A stretch of 64,000 nucleotides of DNA. It comes from Straminergon stramineum. Its lineage: Eukaryota; Streptophyta; Bryopsida; Hypnales; Calliergonaceae. The DNA lies in assembly GCA_963920665.1 (NCBI GenBank), contig OY987263.1:30492547-30556546 (forward strand). Direction: 5' to 3'. The notes under the pieces are model-generated. The model ran no database searches, had not been told where the DNA came from, and saw only the letters and a list, made by a program, of their open reading frames with translations. This document shows, in pieces, positions 34,967-46,601 of this stretch (within the stretch, counting starts at the first letter, position 1; each line of letters opens with the position of its first letter). The position numbers and the translations under genes are program-made.

Positions 34967-35164
34967 AGGACGGATTGATGATCGTGGAAATATTCCCTTT
35001 TAGAATTGTGTAACATCATGTACTTTATAAAATCCAGAAATATTCATGGGAAGTCATACTATGGTAGAACACAAAATTCAAAGGATGAAGTCATAGTTCT
35101 GTCCTACATAGACAAATTCTTTGTCATCTATCGGACACAAAATGTCCGTGTCGACGTTTAAGGG
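34967..35164. mobile_element. TTAA-flanked short element B (tandem pair)
   Basis: Direct repeat of element A: 'aggacgga.tg.tga.c.tggaaat', 'cctacatagaga..ttctttgt' and 'ggacacaaaatgtcc' recur in order. It ends GTTTAAGGG before TTAA (35165-35168). Its left CCC is replaced by the shared junction GGGTTAAAGG. Confidence 0.65.
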
Positions 35165-35168
35165 TTAA

Positions 35169-35704
35169 TGATTTATATTGAAGACGAAAATTAGTGTTGC
35201 TTGCAAAATTAGTGTGCCCACAAATTTTAATTTTTTTTTAAATTAGTATAATGAAAGGCAATTTCACAATGTGCTAATTTGAAATGAGGAAGTTTACATG
35301 TTGAAATTGCCCTTCCCTAAAAAAGAGTCCTTTAACATAGGGGTACATATTACAATTTTCAATCCACACACAATTTAAATATGAAGGTGGAGACAATTTT
35401 AGAATGTATCCTCTTCTCCCCCAACTCTAGTTTCAAAAACTCACACTAATTCATTGAGGGTTTAAAAGAAATGATTGAAAGGAATTGATGCAAATTTTTC
35501 TTGTCTCTCAATAAGAATAATGTAAAACACGTTTTGAGGTATGTAACTCTTTTGAATTTCTAAACTTGTGCTTAGACAAACATTTTATGAACATTCCTTC
35601 ATATAGCTTTAGTAAATGTTCTTCATGTTTATCACTACACTTGTAGCCATATGGCACATAAATGAGATTGTTCTTTTGCTTTCATCATCAAATGATGATT
35701 TTTA
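35169..35704. other. AT-rich intergenic DNA
   Basis: No gene, RNA or repeat boundary is recognisable. Confidence 0.4.
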
Positions 35705-36620
35705 CCCCCTGAAGGATCAGGACCTTTTCTTTGTCAAATGACAATGAAAACTACCATTTCTATTGCAAAGTGCAAAAAAATTATGAAAATTGATTTTTTT
35801 TTTTTTTTTTGCACATCTAATTATAGGATCTTTCACTAGACTAGTGTAAGAATGTATAGAAGAAGTTTCAAAAACTTTGACTACATAGATTGTATGATAT
35901 TTGCGTTTAAAGTCAAGAAAATAAGTTTTTTTCACCTTACTTGACTAGATTATTTGACTTTAAACCTTCTTCACTCAAAATGTTTGGCACTATGGAGTTT
36001 GGATATTTTTAAATTTATCATGAAGAATTGTGTTATAAGTTTGTAAAAAGAAATTAAAATATGAACACTTCATTTTCATTCTTAAGAAAAAATTTAAGTA
36101 GAAGCAAATACAAGATAGAAGGAAAAACTAAATTGTTAATACCTCTAAGATGAAATTGAAACACACTTATCCCAACGGTGAGATTGTTCTAGAAAAAAAC
36201 TAAACCCTACAGAACTTTATTTTTTGAGTAATTGCAAAATTTGAGTTCAAAAACAAATCCAAAGCGTTATTTTCTCAAGAAGATGCTATGATTGCCTAAA
36301 AAACAAGATGCTCCAAAACATTTGCATCATTGTCCAAATGGAATGAATCAAAGCTTTCATTGTAAACAAAATATGATATATGAGAAACATTTTATTTTTT
36401 ATTTTCAAGTTTCTATGGATTTCTTTTGTTGCTGAACAAGGTGAAAATTTTGTTTAGGATGGTATAACTTTTACACTTAGGTACTAATTGAAATTTTAAA
36501 ATTTATATATTTAGAAAGTTGATGTATTTTTCTCTCTTAAGAAAAAATTTCAAATAATTAATATGGAAATTGTAGGACCCTACCCAAATCCATTTTGCCC
36601 CTTGTTAGAACTTTGGTCCT
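35705..36620 (+). repeat. Degenerate relative of the 58417-59343 element
   Basis: It shares two spaced blocks with 58417-59343 in the same order and at nearly equal offsets: 'tttcaaaaacttt..tac.tagattg.a.gatatt' at about 35865, and 'aatggaatga.tcaaagctttc' at about 36340. The ends are eroded: 'accccctgaagga' at the left and 'tcctttaggattt' at the right. The total length of about 915 bases matches the 927 bases of the better copy. Confidence 0.45.
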
Positions 36621-36843
36621 TTAGGATTTAAGATTAACAACTTCAATTGCATTTCCTCAATTGGAAACATAAGAAAATGCTAGTTAGTTGTAGAATAATA
36701 TGTTATGATTATTTGTAGAGAGATAGTTTGGGGATTTTAAAGAAACCACACCTAATTGAAACACCTACCTAAATGGAATACTACAAAATGTTTGAAAAAA
36801 ACGTGGATATGCCACCATTTTGGAACTCTCAAGAGCACAATCT

Positions 36844-37062
36844 TATGATTGTTCTATTGACTTACAAGAAAGTATACAACTTCCATTTGAACCTACTTAT
36901 AATCTTTCACAAACTCAATTGGCAACTTTGAAAGAATACATTAATGAAAATGACCCTTGATATATTTCATTTGACATTCCAAGTCCCTTGTTGGAACTCT
37001 TTTTTTTGTGAAGGAGAAAAATGGGAATTTACACATGTTGTGTATTGATTATTGTGACCCTC
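36844..37062 (+). pseudogene. Ty3/gypsy reverse transcriptase N-terminal remnant
   Basis: Translation gives CSIDLQESIQLPFEPTYNLS, QLATLKEYINEN, a stop, then after a shift in a T run VKEKNGNLHMLCIDY. This is the protease-RT junction of gypsy elements, normally ending FVKKKDGSLRMCIDYR. It carries a nonsense codon at about 36958 and a frameshift near 37010. After 37062 the match stops and a purine-rich stretch with repeated 'gacaaggactacaa' begins. Confidence 0.8.
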
Positions 37063-39741
37063 AAGAAGGTGGAAAGAAACATGGGGGACAAGAAAATCAA
37101 GGACAAATATACAAAACTATTCAAGACAAGGTATTGACAAGGACTACAAAAAGAATGTTAGACAAGGAAACCAACAATAAATATAAAAAAAGTATACAAG
37201 ATAAGATATTGACAAGGACTACAAGAAAAATGGTGGAGAAGAAAGCTAAGGATTGAACAAGAGTATCGACACCATATAGTTGCCAAATAATTCATTGTAC
37301 TCTAGTATTGAGTAAAAAGTAATTCATAAGTGCCGAAGCCTTTCCGAGTATGTTTTTCCTGTAAAAAAAGAGTATGGACTTATAGTTATACCCAATGAAT
37401 CAAATTGTATTTTTTTCAAAAATCTAACTCTATAGATGTTTAAAGAGTTTGTTTATTAGTGTCTAAACTAGTATTGAGTGTGAAATTGCATTGGAGTTGT
37501 AAAATTATAACAAAAGAAATGTGTATATCCAATTTTTAATATGTTGCCCCTCTTTATAATGTATAATAAATTTGTATATAAGAGTTTTTTGGATTGGAAG
37601 TGACATGAACAACTAAAAATTGTATTAGCACACTACAATGCACTTCGAAAAACCTTAAGTTCGGATGTAGAGCTATCAAGCTCATTACATAGTACACCTT
37701 GCAATCGTTGAAATGCAATTTTGTTTATAAGTAGAAATCACAAATAACTTCAAATAGACACTTGCATGTTTAAATTTTCAACAATGAAAATCATGAAAAC
37801 ACTTTATTCTTTGCCTTGAAACCATTTTCAAAGCAAATGGATAAGTACGAATTTTGAGATCTCAAATCAAGTGGATTTCTTGACTTTCAAAAACCAAATA
37901 ATTACTTTTTTCAGTGAAAAATAAAAGCTTCCAATAGTTAAACTTCAATAGTACTCATAAAAAAATTTAGAATAGTCAAAGGAATTTAACTACACACATA
38001 AACAAGCTAAAACCCCGAAGCAACCATATATGGTTGTTGAGGCAATCAGGGGTTAAACAAATCTTAGGAAAAATGTTCCACGACTAGTGGATAAGCTTGA
38101 GGTTTTCTTCATTATGCTTTCAATATATATTATTACAATGACTATGTCTTGAAGTTCATTCAAAGAAAACTAAGAACCTCTAAAAAGCACTTGAAAATCA
38201 TAGGGGTCATGATGTGGCTTTAAGAAGCTAAATATTAAGTTGAGGAGAACTACTCGAAGGTTTCAAGTAGACAAACAAAATACTATAGGAGCCCCCTAAG
38301 ATATTAGGAAGATGTACCTAATCTTCAAAGAAGGTTTGACCTCTAATAATTTAGATAGATATTATAGAAGTCCCCTAAGATACTAGGAAGATATTTTTAA
38401 CATTGACAGAATATTTGGCTTCTAGAAACTCTTATAGAGGTAAGAGAAGTTATCCTAGATGATGAAGGGTGTATGTTTGTAAAAGTCATGGACCTATAGG
38501 GGTTAAAAATCTTTCTCTTCTAACAATAAAAATGTTGCAATTAAGTATAGTTACCTCAAGATTTAATTTGCAGTTGGTGTTGAAAGTGGTTTTAGCAAGG
38601 ATCTTAGGAATGTACATATGGACTAGATTCACTCTATAAGAACCACTTATCTAAAACCAAGTGGCATTACATCTTTAAAATGTTATCAACCATAGGTTTT
38701 GGTAGTATAGAGTCACCTTCCTAACCAAGATATGTAGTTGAAGTGTCACTCATACTTTCTTTTTTAATACATTTGTGAGGCCTTGGATCAACAAACTCAT
38801 AGTCCCTAAAGGACCAAATGTTATAATTTCAAACAACAATGAACACAATATGTCCCAAGCGTAGATAATCTTTTTTTTTCATCCATCTAAATGTTTGTTG
38901 ATTCTTGTGTTAGTTCTTTTATAATTTTAAGGTATATAATCTCACAAATTTTCCTCACAAATATCCTATGGTTCAAAGGGTATAAATATGCTTGACTTCA
39001 AAGACTAACTTTTTTAGTTGAAAAAATGATTATTCAAAAATGACTTGAATCAATAAGTACAATAAAAATATTGAAAGATCACCACAAATAGAGCTTGAGA
39101 CATTGAACTTAAATGAAAAAAATCTTGTGAAAATTCCACTTATTCAATCAATAATAATTATAGAAAAAAATTTGATTTTATATTTCAAATACTATTGAAT
39201 AAAAACTAATTAGTATAGTAGTTGATTGAACCATATGGATATGATCAATGGATTATAATTAAATTTTTTTGGAAAGCTATAATTAAATTATTATTTTCAA
39301 TCCATTCTATAATATGTCTCCACAAGTTTAGAAATCTAGACTACATATTGGTCCTTAAGGGGTTAATATCCCCGATGTATAATTAGAATGTTTGGAATTT
39401 ATCGATTCTTGATCGAAGGGTTGGGGAAAAGTTTTTGCATCAAGCGAAGCTACACTCAAGAAGTTTGTTAGTCACCTTACTTGAAAAATATGCCAATGCT
39501 AAAGGGACAAAGCCTAGGGTTTTTTGTTGCATTTGGGGGAGTAGTGCAAATTCATTGGGATCTTTAATTACAATCCTCAAACCCTAAACAACCATGCAAA
39601 CCAACACCTTCTCATCTTTTGCAAGGTCCCAACTATTGATTGAAAGTTCTACAACAATCACTAATTCTCACATTCTCCAACCTTTGAAGCAAAGAATATG
39701 TTGTATATTGTACAATTGTTTACTAGAATCAAAACTACACT
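37063..39741. other. AT-rich, repeat-derived DNA
   Basis: No gene is seen. A diverged tandem duplication of about 77 bases lies at 38281-38420, with 'cccctaagata.taggaagat' in both units. Near 37990-38055 'CCCCGAAG' and 'CAGGGGTTAA' bracket a small AACCATATATGGTT hairpin, possibly a minute TTAA-type element. Confidence 0.4.
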
Positions 39742-39744
39742 ATA

Positions 39745-39781
39745 CACTAAAAGAAAACTGCGTCGTAGTTTTCTTCTAGTG
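39745..39781. mobile_element. Minimal CACTA-type MITE (ends only, 37 bp)
   Basis: The whole element is CACTAAAAGAAAACT, four to six central bases, and AGTTTTCTTCTAGTG. The target duplication ATA is perfect (39742-39744 and 39782-39784). It looks like a deletion product consisting of just the two terminal repeats. Confidence 0.65.
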
Positions 39782-39784
39782 ATA

Positions 39785-42173
39785 GGTTCTCACAATCTTA
39801 AAAGGCCTAAAACATTATACACCCCCTCTCTTCCAATCAAAAAACACAAAGATGAGGGGGGAGGTTACAAAACCAAGCCTCTAAGAGCAAAAAAAAGAAA
39901 ACAACAAGCTATTGGTTGGAAAGAAAGACCCAAAACAAGGGTGTGACATGGATAGGATAGAGAGTATGTCTAGTGACAAGTCCAATAATATAAGAATTCA
40001 CAAATGTAAATTTTTCCACATCCTAGACAAACATGAGGTAATGAAATAGATAATTCTTTCATCTACCACATAGTGCCAAAAGCATCTACTGGATGCATTA
40101 GATGAAATTTGAAGGCTCCAATTAATGATTGGAAAAACCCGGCAATTAGTTCAAAGTTAGCTAGTGGATTTGGGAAAAAAACCGGTTGCATTTTGAAATT
40201 AAAGGATGCTAAACCAGGAAGAAATTTCTAGAACCAAAAATCAACCTTTGCCACCCAAAATTTGGAGGATATTTGACCGCCTCCTTAAAATCTTTGGGGG
40301 ATTTCAGTTGCCTTGCCCAAAAAATTATTAGCTAATACCCGGCTAATGAAGGTTTGTTGCCATTGGATATCAACCTCTGCACTTTTGCTAAAGGCACTAG
40401 TATGAAATTCTGATTACTAAAAATTGAAAAAAAAATGAAAAAAAATGAAAAACCTTACCAACTCGCAACTCACAGAGTCATGGCTTGCCATCTCATAGTG
40501 GTGCACAGCACCTCCCGAAGTTGCTAGATGAAAAACTTCGAAATCACATGAAAACATCCAATTTGGACAGTGTTATGCGATTGGCCTTAAGAAGACCTAA
40601 CAAAGACTGTGACAACATAATAGAAGAGGCCATTGACTTGTGGAAAAATTCTTCTAAGTTTTACCATTTATATGCAAATCCTGTGCGGTACCTTACAGGG
40701 GCAGCAAAAGACATATTTGAAGAACGTAAAATCGCTACTTCTTGAACTCTTTTGATCTCATGCAACCTTTTCATAACCATCCTCAACTCCATATTGCATG
40801 GGTTGGGGGATCCTTGGCCTTCAAGTAGTGAAGGACTTTGTCAAGTTCAATTCTTGCTAAGGATGCTATATTAATTAGTACTTTCATTTTTAATCTTTTT
40901 TTTTAATATTTTATACAAATTTTGCAATTTAGCTGGTGCCAATTTCAATTTAGAGGAAATTTGCCGGTGAGAAATTGAAATTGGAGGAAATAAACCGGTA
41001 CTTTTTGTGATTCAAAGGATGGAACCGGTGCCCATTGAAAAAAGCCCGGTTCATTTTCGCGGAAGGAGGAAATCAGCTGGAGGACCTTGAAAAATTTCCC
41101 GAACACTGGCTCCAAGAGCCCGCGAGTTATCTTGAGTTCCCAAGCTGTGGGAACTCGCCAGAGCAGCAGTATGACGTGGCACAGTCACTGCCACGTCAGA
41201 AAATAAATAATTTTTAATTTTTTTTTCAAAATTATTATTTTTGAAAAAAAATATTTATTTAATTCAGTTTTAAGTTTATCGATACTTTATAGAAATGTTG
41301 GGGAAAAAAATTTAATTTTTTTTTTCAAAAATTTGGAAATTCAGCCCATTATGAGTTGGTTCCCAAATTCTGGCAGCATAGGGAACAATGCAGGGAACAG
41401 CCCTAAAGCGGGCTATTGGAGCCCTCAAATGTCCTCTAATAGCCAGTCATTCATTAGTGTTGTTTCAAGTTAAAATAATGATTATCAGGCGCATAGAAGG
41501 CAAATTGAAGGGAATCTGAAATAATGAAAATTAAATGTGGGAGGCAAGTATTTCAAAATGCCCATGCCTTTGGTGGATTGGGCTTGGGAATCACATTGGC
41601 AACAATGTCCGAAGGTAATTGGTAGTTAAAGCAACAACAATACTCACCTAAAATTACAACACATAGAGTCATAGACTACTAAAGTTGCAATCAACAACTA
41701 ACTCAAATTCCAAAAAAAGTGCATACTAAAATTTCTACTAGAAGCGGAAGAGAGAAGAACCATGAGTAGAAACATGAAGAAAACTAGGCAATTGAAAATC
41801 TTTTGTCCTTGGGATTTTGGCTTCAGTCTAATTCCAAAACACTTTGAGAACTCATACAAATCTTTCATCTCCTTAATTCAAGTGATTGTTTCTCAATTGG
41901 GCATAAAGCTTCTATTTGTCGGATGCTATATTTTCTTTTTTATTGATCAAGTCCAATGCAAGCAAGAAGAACTATATGTACCTTCAAGACATCTCAAGAT
42001 CCCCCCAAAGGAACAAAAGTTAAACATGAATGAAACACACTAAACTTGCTTGATAATTTATTTATCCTTCCAAATGTACATACATTCATCTCAAATGTAG
42101 CAATACTCTCTAAAGATTTTGTAGCAATGTAGTAATTTCATTTATTTTGAACAAAAGAATATATCTCTAAATA
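39785..42173. other. Intergenic DNA with one unassigned frame
   Basis: Mixed composition, with recurring ACCGG words at 40180-41060. A possible coding scrap at 40485-40745 is listed separately. No other gene is seen. Confidence 0.4.
40485..40745 (+). other. Unassigned 86-codon open frame, possibly a gene or transposon fragment
   Basis: The frame translates with a protein-like composition (PSHSGAQHLPKLLDEKLR.., then EEAIDLWKNSSKFYHLYANP, then RYLTGAAKDIFEERKIATS). Several Trp, Tyr and acidic residues argue against random AT-rich sequence. I cannot name the family. A decayed transposase is one option and a lone exon another. Confidence 0.25.
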
Positions 42174-42176
42174 TTC

Positions 42177-42380
42177 TACTACAAGATAAAGGGGTGTTTT
42201 AAGTATAGTCCTAGACATATAGTCCTATAAGTAATGACCTTAAAGGGGTGTTTTCAGTCAAAATTTACTAGAAATACATGTGTGTTTAGTAAATTTTTAT
42301 TGAAAACACCCATTTAAGGTCATTACTTATAGGACTATATGTCTAGGACTATACTTAAAACACCCCTTTCTCTTGTAGTG
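42177..42380. mobile_element. CACTA-type MITE, 204 bp hairpin
   Basis: The ends are TACTACAAGA and TCTTGTAGTG (one terminal mismatch to CACTACAAGA). The target duplication TTC is perfect (42174-42176 and 42381-42383). The arms of about 85 bases are nearly perfect inverted copies ('ttttaagtatagtcctagac', 'ataagtaatgacctt'). The same family occurs at 60695-60899. Confidence 0.8.
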
Positions 42381-42383
42381 TTC

Positions 42384-42923
42384 TAAAAACATTTTCTTAT
42401 TGCTTTGGAGAAAATCAACACCAAGTGCATCCATAGCCTAGCAACTTATTCTCCTTTATAGAGCGTAGACTAGGTGAGATAACATCCCACTAGAACAAAG
42501 TAATATATGTGCCAAGTGCTCACCCAAGACATAATTTGTCATGGATCTTCAATTTGTTCTTTCCCCTATATCAACAAAGAATGGATCTTCCTCAAATCGC
42601 CAGTTATATGTTTAATCCTAGAATGCCTAGGGCCTTTTTTGAGCTTCTTGGAATTTGCTCTAAACTGAACAAAAAGACAACATTTTGATAAGTTTCATCA
42701 ATTTTTTTGAATTATAATTGTACAAATTCAAACTAAAAATGTTAAAAATCACATGGGGAAAGAATACACAACAATAGCACTTGTGAATTGAAAGATTATG
42801 ATGTTTGATCATGAGGGTGTTAAAGTTCTATGAAAATGATTTTAAGTCTTTCAATCCTCTTTTCGCTTGTCAAATTTCATATCGAGATCACCAAAAAAAT
42901 ATGAGGTTAAAAGACATGTATAA
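42384..42923. other. AT-rich intergenic DNA
   Basis: No gene or RNA is recognisable. Confidence 0.4.
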
Positions 42924-43160
42924 GGGTGATTGCAAGAAACACTTGTCCTATTTCTTGTCTTCTTGATCTTGGATAGGTGGTTTAGTGCTCATAACTTTTG
43001 TGCCGTTTGTAATTTTGGCATGAAATTTGGAACAGAGGTACATGCAATAGTTTTAGACATTGAAGTACTTTTTCAAATTTTTCAAAATGATTTTCCTATT
43101 TTTAAGCAAAACTTAATTGGGTTTAGGGGGTTTTCATTTCATTTCTATTTTTGACCCAAA
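42924..43160 (+). repeat. Single end of a foldback-family element
   Basis: The terminal sequence GGGTGATTGCAAGAAACAC is identical to the end of the 25231-26287 foldback element. Further in, 'tgctcataacttttg' corresponds to 'tgctataacttttga' there. No matching right end was found in the next 1.2 kb, so this is either truncated or a diverged member. Confidence 0.5.
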
Positions 43161-44179
43161 AATGTGAATTTGAAGCTTGAAATTGTTAAATACGGATTTC
43201 TACTAAAGTTATACAAGTCCACAAAGAGATTTTCTAAAATAGTAAATTGTCCACCTTTCACATGTGATCAAAGTGTAATACCTTTGCACAAGTGCAAATA
43301 ATATATTTTCTTTCCCAAAGATGAAAATGGTTGAGAAGGAGCATCTTTAAGTTAGGATAAATGGTTTTTTGATTTTTCATTATTGATTTTTTACTATTAT
43401 CTAAAAATTAAATATCAAAGTGTTCATTTTCTAATAATTTTTCATCGTGTTTTCTTTATTTAGAAATTTGAGAGATAACTTTTTCTAAGTCTAAATTTTT
43501 AGAGACATTCTATTCTCAATGTTGTACAAATTATCCATATTTTACATCATTTAAAAAATATATTTCAATATGTCACAGTACTATAGTACTAAGGCTATTT
43601 TGAGCCCACAACGGCAAGTATTTCGCGCAAAGACTCATAACCATAATCAATTATGGCATCTCAAAATCTACTCTAAAACTTTTTAAATGAATTTCTAATT
43701 TAATTTTTTTCCAAGATTTAGTATACCATATTTGAGGTTTAATAGTTTCCAAGAGCCTTCAACACTAGAAAATCAAGATTTGCAATGGACCATTATACCC
43801 TTGCACAAAATCATAAATAGAAAAGTCAGAAACATTCATTTTCAAAATCAGATTTTTGATGTTGAAATTGGACTTGAAAATGAATTTGTCAAATAAGAAA
43901 ATAAACTACTAAAAATAGTAACTTAAATAGGTTTTATTTTAACTTCAAAATTTTGTCGAAACCAAATTTTGGTGCCTTGGGCATACAGGGTTTAAGGAGA
44001 AACAACCTATTACCACCCAGATTAAAATTCCACCCTCATGTACATTTTCATTCTGAAATGAACCCCTGGCCATGGGTACATAAGGACGGAATTGAGATGG
44101 GGCGATAATAGGGTCTGGTTCACCTTCAGCCTAGTACCTGTCGAGGGACCCATCACCACGACTTGCCGACTTTCATCAG
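43161..44179. other. AT-rich intergenic DNA, becoming GC-richer near 44000
   Basis: No gene is seen. From about 43985 the composition shifts towards that of the DA1 upstream region. Confidence 0.4.
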
Positions 44180-44427
44180 GTGGGTGGATTTCGGGCCTCC
44201 AAAATTGAAGAGAGAGAAAAAATCAATTTGGTAGACGCGACTCTACCCTCTTTTGGAGAATCAATCAAACATGAGATTTCGCCGATGAAAGCAATGGACT
44301 CCATTCAGATTTCCTGGAACCCTCCATTCTTCATAAATTTTCACTTTCCCAGCTCAGTCTCCGCCGGTTCCACACGATCAAGAATTGGCGGCCGGCAAGT
44401 CGACAATTCCTTAATTACTGCACCCAT
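44180..44427 (+). other. Possible orphan 5' exon or leader frame
   Basis: An open frame of about 80 codons ends in a strong-looking 5' splice site (CCCAT|GTAAGG, donor at 44428). The second in-frame Met begins a Ser/Arg-containing stretch (SIQISWNPPFFINFHFPSSV) that could pass for a transit peptide. It does not join in frame to the DA1 start exon. It may be a leader exon of DA1 or of an unseen transcript. Confidence 0.2.
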
Positions 44428-46601
44428 GTAAGGATGTCTGTCCGCCCCTCCCGCCCCTCAGTCCTGCACCTACAACGCCAATTTCGTTAAACAGTAGGCG
44501 GTATTCAATTCCATTTCTTTGTCACCTTGCAGGACCACCTGTTCTGAAGCATAAATATATATAAATCCATATCCTGCCTGCCTATCCTAGATGTTAGACG
44601 TACCTTCATGTGTGTACATATATGACTGTCACAATTTTGGGCCCACTTTAACGAAATTGATCGACTTCGATCGCGACGGTTACTGGCGGAGCTTGCACAG
44701 TTGCACTTGCTTCGCCTGGTCGGTGTCGAATCCCGGCTGTCGAAGTTTCGGGTACGTAATATAACTAGTTAAGTACTGTAGCTCCGACAGGGCGAGCGAA
44801 TTGAATTGAATTGAATCTCGGGGGTATTCGATCCAACTACTTTGACATCGATCCTCCCGTGAGTCCAGTTTCGGTTCAGTGGTAGTAGTAGTAGCAGTAG
44901 TAGTACTAGTAATCTCTGCTTGAGAAGAGAGGATCGGAGCTTGCGTTTGTCTTGTACGAGGCCAGGGGATTCCAACCATATAATTCCGAGACTAACGCCT
45001 GTCTTGCGCAGTGATCGATATATATACTGTATTTCGAGTTGGGTGCGTCGATCTCATCTTTGGGCAACTGTCGATGTCTTTAATTTAGCTAGTTGATTTC
45101 GGTCGCCTGGGGTTTCCGATTCTAAGTCCACTAGCGAGGCGCGCGTTCATTGATAGATAAGGTACGGCCTGTACGGTAGTTTCAATTAATGTGATCGATA
45201 TAGAATTTGTCTGGATTGGATTGGGTTGGGTTAATTGAAGTAAGCTAACAGATAAGCTAGCTCACTCCGTCCTGTTTGTTTTCGAAAGTCATTTACTTTA
45301 GTCAATTCCGTCATTTCGTTGAATTGGCGCGATTCTAGGTGCCAAAAAATTGTGACATTTCACCTGCACAAAGCTCAAGATTGCAACTGCTAGATAGATT
45401 AAGGTCCGAATTAATATATTTCCGTTTAATTCAAGCTGCGCGCTTGCATGGAAGGGTGCCAATGTCGTGGAATTAACTTACAAACCTGACGTTTGTCCTC
45501 GATCAGCTAGCTCAACGTACTGTTTGATTATGGATTTTGTATCCTGAGATTTGCATTTCTTAGCTTTCGAATTTGAAGTAGAATTGTACTTTAGAGTGAG
45601 AGTGTCTGTGTGTACGTGTGAAGTCAATTACCTGCTCGTCGGTTGGTAAGAGATCTAGATGATAACAGTCAAGACAGCGTGTCGAAACAGATCACGCTTG
45701 TCCACTACCAAGTTTAGTTAAGACAGTAGTGACTGAAATTCACAAAAAAGTGTATTCCGTTTTTCTCTAAACCACTTTTCGAAGACTATTTTTTTTTGTA
45801 TTCACGTTCAGAGTTAGGAATTCAGAGCTCAGCGACGGAAAAGTTTGTCAGGATGAGGATGAAATATAATACATCTATTCAGCCCAATCCGAGGACTGAC
45901 TTATTAGCTTCGATTTCATCCAGCAACGTGAATTTCTGCGGCAGCTAAATTTAGCATATACGTCAGTGGAACCTCGGATTCCATTGCTGTGGATAGCAGT
46001 CCATAGTCATCACTAAAATTAACTTCGAGGAAGCCAAGTGCCGGGCTTGGGCTCTTGAGGCCCAGACGGACTCCTCAGTTCCACTCCCGTAGCATTTCAG
46101 ATTCCTCATGGCAACGACTTCGATTATCAATTGTGAATATTAGGGTTAATTTTGCACTTCGACTTAAGTTTTCGGCAATGGATAATATGCTTGAGTGCAG
46201 TCTGTGTTGATGATACATTGATACCACTTCTTAATTCTTACGGTTCCCCAAAGCCGACAAATGAATAGATTCTAGCATCTGGCATCAGTACAATAATTGC
46301 GGCAGTCAGAAACAAACGAACGTGGCCACTAGCTCGAATAAATCATTGACTGTATCTTCTGATTTTATTTTTATATTTCTATTTTGGTTGCAGATGTTGC
46401 AAACCCAACTCCCCTCCTTGCACCTGTCGAGCTCTCTTTCTCGATTCTTTTCTTGGTAATTTTATTGATTTCGATCGACTCTCATTAATTGTCACTCGTT
46501 TGCAGTAATTCGTAAGGTTAGTTTCAATGTAGGGTGATGAGAATTGTGTCAGGTCTTGAGTATTGTTGCTGTTGCTGTTGCAGAGAAGAAAGAGTGTAAA
46601 T
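44428..46601 (+). promoter_or_regulatory. Upstream region and probable leader introns of the DA1-like gene
   Basis: This is the least AT-rich non-coding stretch on the right half of the window. It contains several T-rich tracts followed by TTGCAG (for example at 46390-46394 and 46502-46506) that could be 3' splice sites of leader introns. A GTA trinucleotide run lies at about 44880-44912. No transcription start could be fixed. Confidence 0.4.
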
